A stretch of DNA of 55,265 nt, from positions 1 to 55,265 of the forward strand of contig NZ_JAERVL010000036.1 in NCBI RefSeq assembly GCF_016745835.1, read 5' to 3'. The DNA is from Caldalkalibacillus salinus. Lineage in GTDB: Bacteria; Bacillota; Bacilli; Caldalkalibacillales; JCM-10596. The translations under genes were made by a program, and so were the position numbers. Positions 47,467 to 55,265 of the stretch are shown one piece after another (position 1 is the first letter of the stretch; every line of letters begins with the position of its first letter). Below the pieces are notes generated by a model. That model was not told where the DNA came from, ran no database searches, and was given only the letters and a program-made list of their open reading frames with translations.

Positions 47467-48603
47467 ATGCACATAGTCATAGATCGAGAATATTTAGCAG
47501 AAGCAGTAGGTCACGTTTCTAAAGCTGTATCTACTCGTACAACAATTCCAATACTAACAGGTATAAAAGTAGCGGTCCTTGACGGAGAATGTGTACTAAC
47601 TGGTAGTGATTCTGATATCTCTATCCAATCCGCTATTCCTTTTGAAATAGAAGGTAAAGAAATTGTAAAAGTGGTTAAACTAGGTAGTATCGTACTCCCT
47701 GCTAAATATGTCACTGATATTGTTAAAAAATTACCGGATCAGAAAGTTGAAATTGAGGTCGTTGATCAATTTATCACGACAATTCGTTCAGGTAGCGCTG
47801 AATTCAACCTTAATGGACTGAATGCAGACGAGTATCCTAGATTACCCGAAATTGAAACGGATAAGCAGTTTAGTATTTCCAGTGATCTATTTAAAAGCAT
47901 GATACGCCAAACGGCATTCGCTGTATCAACGCAGGAATCACGTCCAATTCTTACGGGAGTACTTTGGAATCTAGATAACCAGGATCTAAAGTTTGTGGCA
48001 ACAGATAGCCATCGATTAGCTCAACGAGAAGTCACTGTTGAAACGGGGGATCAGCTGAGTTTTTCAAACGTGGTGATACCGGGTAAAAGTTTAAATGAAC
48101 TCAACCGTATCCTTGATGACGAAGCTGAAAAGATAGATATCGTTGTGACAAACAATCAGATATTGGTTAAAGCGAACCACATCCTATTCCTCTCTCGTTT
48201 ACTAGAGGGGACTTATCCTGATACGTCTCGTATCATTCCACAACAAAATAAAACAAAAATATTAGTTGAAACGAAACAATTATTACAAGCGATTGAACGT
48301 GCTTCCTTACTCGCAAAAGACGGTAAACATGTTGTTCAACTTTCAACAATTGATCAGTCGCAGGTTCAAATCTCATCAAACACCCCTGAAGTAGGTAAAG
48401 TAGTTGAAAATGTGACGGTCAGTGATGTTTCAGGCGAAGAAATAAAGATATCGTTTAACGCCAAATTTGTTCTGGATGCCCTAAAAGCAGTAGACCATCC
48501 GGAAATCACGATCGAGTTCACAGGTGCAATGAGTCCTTTTGTTATTAAGCCTAAAGACAATGATCGCATTCTTCATCTTGTCTTACCGGTCCGCACATAT
48601 TAA
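47467..48603 (+). CDS. dnaN: DNA polymerase III beta sliding clamp
   Basis: 378 residues with three clamp domains. It begins MHIVIDREYLAEAVGHVSK and ends ILHLVLPVRTY, the conserved tail near the partner-binding pocket. The ATG at 47467 has GGAGGT about 11 bp upstream; an in-frame TTG at 47446 is inside that site and is rejected. It tethers polymerase and interacts with many replication proteins. Confidence 0.98.
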   Translation: MHIVIDREYLAEAVGHVSKAVSTRTTIPILTGIKVAVLDGECVLTGSDSDISIQSAIPFEIEGKEIVKVVKLGSIVLPAKYVTDIVKKLPDQKVEIEVVDQFITTIRSGSAEFNLNGLNADEYPRLPEIETDKQFSISSDLFKSMIRQTAFAVSTQESRPILTGVLWNLDNQDLKFVATDSHRLAQREVTVETGDQLSFSNVVIPGKSLNELNRILDDEAEKIDIVVTNNQILVKANHILFLSRLLEGTYPDTSRIIPQQNKTKILVETKQLLQAIERASLLAKDGKHVVQLSTIDQSQVQISSNTPEVGKVVENVTVSDVSGEEIKISFNAKFVLDALKAVDHPEITIEFTGAMSPFVIKPKDNDRILHLVLPVRTY

Positions 48604-48686
48604 TCTTATGTATGTTCTCATCATCATATTCCTTCAATTCATTTCATGAGTAGACCAGAAACACCGACAGAAAAGGAGAATGAACA

Positions 48687-48908
48687 TTGGCCAAACAAAT
48701 CCCCATTACCACAGATTACATTCCCTTAGGGCAATTCCTCAAACTTGCAGATGTCCTACAAACAGGCGGTCAAGTAAAATGGTTCCTTGAAGAACATGAT
48801 GTCCTCGTCAATGGAGAGAGTGAGAATCGCAGAGGGAAGAAGCTCTACCCAGGTGATATCATAGAAGTTGAAGAAATGGGGAGTTTTGAGGTTGTCCAAG
48901 AAGGTTAA
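48687..48908 (+). CDS. rlbA: S4-domain ribosome maturation protein RlbA (YaaA)
   Basis: 73 residues: one S4 RNA-binding domain (LGQFLKLADVLQTGGQVKWFL, LVNGESENRRGKKLYPGD). It starts at TTG with AAGGAG 8 bp before. B. subtilis YaaA is linked to 50S assembly. It is placed between dnaN and recF, as usual in Bacillales. Confidence 0.93.
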   Translation: MAKQIPITTDYIPLGQFLKLADVLQTGGQVKWFLEEHDVLVNGESENRRGKKLYPGDIIEVEEMGSFEVVQEG

Positions 48909-48919
48909 GGGGGATTCTT

Positions 48920-50044
48920 GTGTATGTAAAAGAATTGCATCTAACGCATTATCGGAATTATGAATCCCTTTCTCTACAATTTGATCCTTATATCCACTTA
49001 TTTATTGGTGATAATGCACAAGGGAAGACTAATTTATTAGAATCCCTTTATGTTTTAGCCCTAGCTAAATCACATCGTACCAACAAAGACAAAGAGTGGA
49101 TAAGCTGGGAGGAAGGTTACACGCGATTACAAGGCACTGTTGAGAAGCGGCACGCCACAATTCCCCTTGAATTACAGATATCATCAAAAGGGAAAAAGGC
49201 AAGGCTCAATCGTATAGAACAACAAAAATTAAGTGACTATGTTGGGGTATTAAATGTCGTCATGTTTGCACCTGAGGACCTTGAAATCGTAAAGGGTAGC
49301 CCTCAGGTGCGACGTCGTTTTATAGATATGGAATTAGGACAAATGAGTCCACATTATTTATACCAACTCACTCAATACCAAAAGCTTCTCAGTCAGCGTA
49401 ATGCCTTACTTAAACAATGGGATAAACGCCAGCAACACCGCCCTATGGTTGATATATTTACCGAGCAGCTCATCGAAGTGGCTGTTAAAATTATAAAAAA
49501 ACGAGCGCACTTCGTTCAGCAAATAGAAAAATGGGCCAATGAAATCCATCAAGGGATTACAGAACAGAAAGAGACGCTTAATGTTCATTATGTCCTTTCT
49601 ACACAGATGGACGATTGCACAGATGAACAAGAAATGACCCGTACATTAAGTGAAAAATTTGATAAAATAAGAGAACAGGAAGAAGCTCGTGGGACAACTT
49701 TAGTTGGCCCACACAGAGATGACCTACAATTTATTGTGAACGGGGTTAACGTACATACTTATGGATCGCAAGGACAACAGAGAACAACCTCTCTGGCATT
49801 AAAGTTAGCTGAGATAGAGCTCATCCGCAAAGAGGTAGGCGAATACCCTATATTGTTACTAGATGATGTTCTTTCAGAACTTGATGATCAGCGGAGATCG
49901 CACCTTCTACGAGCGATTCAGAATAAAGTACAAACATTTGTGACCAATACGAGCTTAGAAGGCATTCATCAGTCTATACTGGACCAATCGACGGTATATC
50001 GCGTACAACAGGGGAAGATCACAAGAATGAAAGAGGGATCATAA
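48920..50044 (+). CDS. recF: DNA gap-repair protein RecF
   Basis: 374 residues of the SMC-like ABC ATPase family: Walker A GDNAQGKTNLLES, signature YGSQGQQRTTSLALKLAE and Walker B LLLDDVLSELD. It helps RecA load at gaps and stalled forks. Start GTG with GGGGGA; 11 bp after rlbA. Confidence 0.97.
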   Translation: MYVKELHLTHYRNYESLSLQFDPYIHLFIGDNAQGKTNLLESLYVLALAKSHRTNKDKEWISWEEGYTRLQGTVEKRHATIPLELQISSKGKKARLNRIEQQKLSDYVGVLNVVMFAPEDLEIVKGSPQVRRRFIDMELGQMSPHYLYQLTQYQKLLSQRNALLKQWDKRQQHRPMVDIFTEQLIEVAVKIIKKRAHFVQQIEKWANEIHQGITEQKETLNVHYVLSTQMDDCTDEQEMTRTLSEKFDKIREQEEARGTTLVGPHRDDLQFIVNGVNVHTYGSQGQQRTTSLALKLAEIELIRKEVGEYPILLLDDVLSELDDQRRSHLLRAIQNKVQTFVTNTSLEGIHQSILDQSTVYRVQQGKITRMKEGS

Positions 50045-50046
50045 CC

Positions 50047-50298
50047 ATGTATATTCATTTAGGTGGAGATATCGTTGTACAGGCTAAAGAAATTATCGCC
50101 ATTCTCGAATACAGCCCAAATGATTTAGATCTGAAAAGTTACCCATTTATCGATCAGCAGGAAGAGGCTGGCTCGATTACATGGATTGCAAAGGATGCAA
50201 CAAAATCCATTGTTGTCACGGAGGATCATGTTTATGGTTCTCCTATCTCTTCGTTAACACTTAACCGAAGGGCACTAGGCGACCACAGTGGATATTGA
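50047..50298 (+). CDS. remB: Extracellular matrix regulator RemB (YaaB)
   Basis: 83 residues of the RemA/RemB (DUF370) family, starting MYIHLGGDIVVQAKEIIAIL. In B. subtilis RemB affects biofilm matrix genes. It is squeezed between recF and gyrB, 2 bp after the recF stop; co-translation is likely. Confidence 0.92.
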   Translation: MYIHLGGDIVVQAKEIIAILEYSPNDLDLKSYPFIDQQEEAGSITWIAKDATKSIVVTEDHVYGSPISSLTLNRRALGDHSGY

Positions 50299-50311
50299 AG
50301 AAACGAGGTGA

Positions 50312-52231
<1,920 letters not shown>

Positions 52232-52328
52232 AAATAATATACAGTACTATAAGGAACCACGAATCGAATCCACTGTTACCTATTTGAGGTAGCTTTTACG
52301 TGTTTGATGGTTGAACGGAGGGTATGAT

Positions 52329-54863
52329 ATGGCAGAAATGGGACAATCCAGAGTACAAGAAGTAAATATAGGGCAAGAGATGCGTAACTCCTTTATGGAT
52401 TACGCTATGAGTGTTATTGTCAGCCGTGCTTTACCTGATGTTCGTGACGGACTAAAACCGGTACACAGGCGCATACTTTACGCCATGAACGAGCTCGGAA
52501 TGACACCAGATAAGCCTTATAAAAAATCGGCACGTATCGTAGGGGAAGTCATCGGTAAGTATCACCCGCACGGGGATTCAGCCGTATATGAGACGATGGT
52601 CCGCATGGCTCAAGACTTTTCCTATCGTTATATGCTCGTCGATGGACATGGTAACTTTGGTTCTGTTGATGGTGACGCCGCTGCGGCCATGCGTTATACA
52701 GAAGCCAAAATGTCCAAAATATCAACGGAGTTACTAAGAGACATCAACAAAGATACTATAGATTATCAGGAAAACTATGACGGCTCAGAAAAAGAGCCCA
52801 AGGTGCTCCCTGCGCGTTTTCCAAATTTACTTGTCAATGGCGCCGCTGGTATCGCGGTAGGGATGGCCACTAATATCCCTCCTCACCAGTTGGGAGAAGT
52901 TATTAATGCCGTGCAGTATCTCATTGAGGAGCCGGAGGCCTCTATTGCAGATCTGATGGAGCATCTCCCTGGTCCAGATTTCCCAACCGGTGCACAGATT
53001 TTAGGTAAATCTGGTATTCGTAGAGCTTACGAAACGGGAAGAGGAACCATTACGTTACGTGCCAAAGCTCGCATTGAAGAAACAGGGAGTAAATCTCGAA
53101 TCATAGTAGATGAAATCCCTTACCAAGTAAACAAAGCCAAGCTCATAGAAAAAATTGCGGAACTCGTGAGAGATAAGCGAATCGACGGTGTCACTGACCT
53201 CCGTGATGAATCAGATCGAAACGGCATGAGGATTGTAATAGAAATCCGTAGAGACGTTAATCCAAACGTTTTATTAAATAACCTATACAAACAAACAGCA
53301 TTACAAACCACTTTTGGTATTAATTTACTCGCATTAGTAGATGGTGAACCGAAGGTACTCAATTTAAAACAAGTGCTCGCGCATTATATTGATCATCAAA
53401 AGATTGTGATTAGGAGAAGAACAGAGCATGAGCTCAAAAAAGCAGAAGCGAGAGCACACATTTTAGAAGGTTTACGTATCGCTTTAGACCATTTAGATGA
53501 CGTAATTGAGCTGATTCGCTCCTCACAAACAACGGACGAAGCTAGAGATGGGCTGATGAATAACTTCAGCTTAAGTCATGACCAAGCACAAGCAATTTTA
53601 GATATGAGACTACAGCGACTAACGGGTCTTGAGCGTGAAAAAATTGAATCAGAATATAGTGAACTTGTCGCTAAAATAGCTGAGTTAAAAGCCATTTTAG
53701 GGGACGAAGATAGAATACTTGCCATTATAAACGAAGAGCTAGAGGACATTAAACTTAAATACAACGATGAACGCCGTACAGAGCTTACGGTAGGGGAAGA
53801 TATGATTGAGGATGAAGATTTGATCCCACAAGAAGATGTACTTATTACATTGACACACCAAGGCTACATCAAGCGTTTACCTGTAACGACGTACAAAAGC
53901 CAAAAGCGTGGAGGTCGCGGTATTGCCGGAATGGACACTAAAAACGATGATTTTGTTGAGCATCTATTTGTGACCAACTCCCACCATTATGTGATGCTAT
54001 TCACGAATAGAGGGCGTGTGTATCGTCTCAAAGCTTACGAAATACCAGAGCTTGGGCGAACCGCCCGAGGCGTACCTGTCATTAATCTGATTCAAATTGA
54101 AAAAGAAGAGTACATCTCCGCCATTATTCCTGTCAAAGAATATGTCGACGACTGGTATCTATTCTTTGCAACAAAGAATGGTATTGTCAAACGCACAACC
54201 CTATCCGCCTTTGGTAATATTAGACGTGGGGGTTTATTTGCCATAAACCTACGCGAGGATGATGAGTTAATCGGTGTTCGTTTAACAGATGGCAACCAAG
54301 AGATTATCATGGGTACTAGTCAAGGCATGTCTATTCGTTATGAAGAACAAGATGTACGTGTTATGGGTAGAACCGCAGCAGGTGTTAAAGGGATTTCCCT
54401 ACGTAGTGACGATGCGGTCATTGATATGGACACCATTAGTGAAGGACATGATGTCTTAATCGTCACGAGCAGAGGTTACGGGAAACGAACAACAATGAGT
54501 GAATATCGCCTACAAACAAGAGGTGGTATCGGGATTAAGACAATGAACCTCACAGAAAGAAACGGACACGTTGTCGGCCTAAAGACCGTTTCACCTGAAG
54601 AAGATCTTATGATTGTGACGGCGACTGGTATTATCATTCGAATCCATGTTGGAGATATATCAACCATGGGAAGAAACACGCAAGGTGTAAGGCTCATACG
54701 GGTCCAAGAAGATGAAGAAGTAGCTACAGTAGCCAAAGTAGACATTAATGAAGACATAGAAAATGAAATAGAAAACGAAGAAACAGACATTAAAGTAATA
54801 GAAGAAAATAAAACTGAAGTGGATGATAATGAGCAAGATCTAGATAATGATTCTGAAACTTAA
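52329..54863 (+). CDS. gyrA: DNA gyrase subunit A
   Basis: 844 residues. Catalytic Tyr123 ([10 protein letters not shown]) is present. The quinolone region reads [10 protein letters not shown] with Ser84 and Glu88, the sensitive form. The C-terminal beta-pinwheel has the GyrA box QKRGGRG and an acidic tail of about 40 residues ([10 protein letters not shown] and onward). The ATG at 52329 has GGAGG; an in-frame TTG at 52311 lies upstream of that site. The 97-bp gap to gyrB shows no clear element. Confidence 0.98.
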   Translation: MAEMGQSRVQEVNIGQEMRNSFMDYAMSVIVSRALPDVRDGLKPVHRRILYAMNELGMTPDKPYKKSARIVGEVIGKYHPHGDSAVYETMVRMAQDFSYRYMLVDGHGNFGSVDGDAAAAMRYTEAKMSKISTELLRDINKDTIDYQENYDGSEKEPKVLPARFPNLLVNGAAGIAVGMATNIPPHQLGEVINAVQYLIEEPEASIADLMEHLPGPDFPTGAQILGKSGIRRAYETGRGTITLRAKARIEETGSKSRIIVDEIPYQVNKAKLIEKIAELVRDKRIDGVTDLRDESDRNGMRIVIEIRRDVNPNVLLNNLYKQTALQTTFGINLLALVDGEPKVLNLKQVLAHYIDHQKIVIRRRTEHELKKAEARAHILEGLRIALDHLDDVIELIRSSQTTDEARDGLMNNFSLSHDQAQAILDMRLQRLTGLEREKIESEYSELVAKIAELKAILGDEDRILAIINEELEDIKLKYNDERRTELTVGEDMIEDEDLIPQEDVLITLTHQGYIKRLPVTTYKSQKRGGRGIAGMDTKNDDFVEHLFVTNSHHYVMLFTNRGRVYRLKAYEIPELGRTARGVPVINLIQIEKEEYISAIIPVKEYVDDWYLFFATKNGIVKRTTLSAFGNIRRGGLFAINLREDDELIGVRLTDGNQEIIMGTSQGMSIRYEEQDVRVMGRTAAGVKGISLRSDDAVIDMDTISEGHDVLIVTSRGYGKRTTMSEYRLQTRGGIGIKTMNLTERNGHVVGLKTVSPEEDLMIVTATGIIIRIHVGDISTMGRNTQGVRLIRVQEDEEVATVAKVDINEDIENEIENEETDIKVIEENKTEVDDNEQDLDNDSET

Positions 54864-54926
54864 CGTACCCACTCTGTACACGAGGGGAAGGACGTAAGTC
54901 ATAAGTTATATACAGATGTTTTAACT

Positions 54927-54957
54927 GAAAAGGTCTCGTAGAGAGGCCTTTTCTTTT
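54927..54957 (+). terminator. Terminator of gyrA
   Basis: GAAAAGG-CTC (54927-54937) pairs with GAG-CCTTTTC (54943-54953), with one internal mismatch, and is followed by TTTTT. Confidence 0.85.
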
Positions 54958-55009
54958 TAACCCATTAAAATGAACAGCCAATACATGATAAAAAATCTTA
55001 AAAAGAGGG

Positions 55010-55155
55010 TTGCATGTCATATGATAGGCATGTTATATTATTATTTGTCGCCGCAAAAAAGCGACACTCCGAGATAACAACAGCAAATAACAACGTCATT
55101 TCATACACTTTGTCTTAAAAAAAGTGTTGACGAAGCATCCGTTGTTTGTTACAAT
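55010..55155 (+). promoter_or_regulatory. Tandem promoters of an rRNA operon
   Basis: P1: TTGCAT (55010-55015), 18 bp, TATATT (55034-55039). P2: TTGACG (55127-55132), 17 bp, TACAAT (55150-55155), with an A-rich stretch upstream. Each is followed 8-11 bp later by a small hairpin with an A-rich loop (GTCGC/GCGAC, 55047-55065; GGCG/CGCC, 55166-55181). P2 is near consensus and is the more certain one. Confidence 0.75.
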
Positions 55156-55265
55156 TAATTTTGTTGGCGCGAAAAAACGCCGCTATCATAACTTGATAAT
55201 GTCGCTCCTGTGACAACGCAGATGCTTGTCCATCCTGGACATCGGAACCTTGAAAACTGAACAAA
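55156..55265 (+). ncRNA. Leader of 16S rRNA precursor, cut by window end
   Basis: The last bases, ACCTTGAAAACTGAACAAA, are the conserved pre-rRNA leader (boxA region) found just before 16S genes in Bacillales. A TGTCCA/TGGACA hairpin precedes it at about 55228-55242. The 16S gene itself should begin shortly beyond the window. Confidence 0.85.

Overview
The window looks like the replication-origin region of a Gram-positive, endospore-forming member of the Bacillales. The evidence is the canonical order rpmH-rnpA-yidD-yidC-jag-mnmE-mnmG-rsmG-noc-parA-parB to the left of dnaA and dnaN-rlbA-recF-remB-gyrB-gyrA-rrn to the right. Sporulation genes (yyaC, a CotF-type coat gene), a complete walRKHIJ operon and Bacillus-type regulatory sites (PhoP, PurR, WalR, parS, DnaA boxes) agree with this. 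Acidic exported proteins, a Tet(L)-like transporter and an orphan glycine-betaine binding protein would suit an alkaliphile or halotolerant species. That last point is inference; I cannot name the species.

Layout. 1-4.8 kb: pstSCAB-phoU under a four-repeat Pho box. 4.8-10.4 kb: a more variable stretch with an orphan betaine-binding lipoprotein, a Tet(L)-like MFS transporter with an odd leader, a methyltransferase, a frameshifted DJ-1/PfpI gene, a small membrane protein and rlmH. 10.5-19.5 kb: a CxxH/CxxC mini-protein, an HtrA protease with a candidate WalR box, walJ-walI-walH-walK-walR, and a LysM-G5-M23 murein hydrolase. 19.8-28.6 kb: purA with a PurR operator, dnaB(dnaC)-rplI-gdpP-yybS, rpsR-ssb-rpsF with an S6:S18-type leader, and ychF. 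28.7-35.8 kb: coat protein and yyaC in head-on orientation, among a molybdopterin oxidoreductase, DUF951, YkvI, DUF554 and a cysteine-desulfurase-like enzyme. 35.9-45.4 kb: parB-parA, noc, rsmG-mnmG-mnmE, jag-yidC-yidD-rnpA-rpmH, with three exact parS sites. 45.4-47.5 kb: oriC on both sides of dnaA. 47.5-55.3 kb: dnaN to gyrA, ending in the promoter and leader of an rRNA operon.

How it works together. Nearly all genes point away from oriC. Initiation (DnaA, DnaN, the DnaB helicase, gyrase), segregation (ParAB, parS), division-site control (Noc), cell-wall homeostasis (WalRK, HtrA, M23 hydrolase), c-di-AMP turnover (GdpP) and translation/tRNA modification are clustered. I found no insertion sequence, prophage, CRISPR array or tRNA gene, and no wholly novel multi-gene system. 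The most interesting signals are in regulation and architecture: a parS that is also the core of a 32-bp palindrome resembling the rsmG terminator; a -10 hexamer in the loop of the terminator before walR; a WalR box before htrA; a Shine-Dalgarno-sequestering hairpin with a two-codon ORF before the Tet(L)-like gene; an A7 frameshift in the DJ-1 gene; and tandem rrn promoters each followed by a start-site hairpin.
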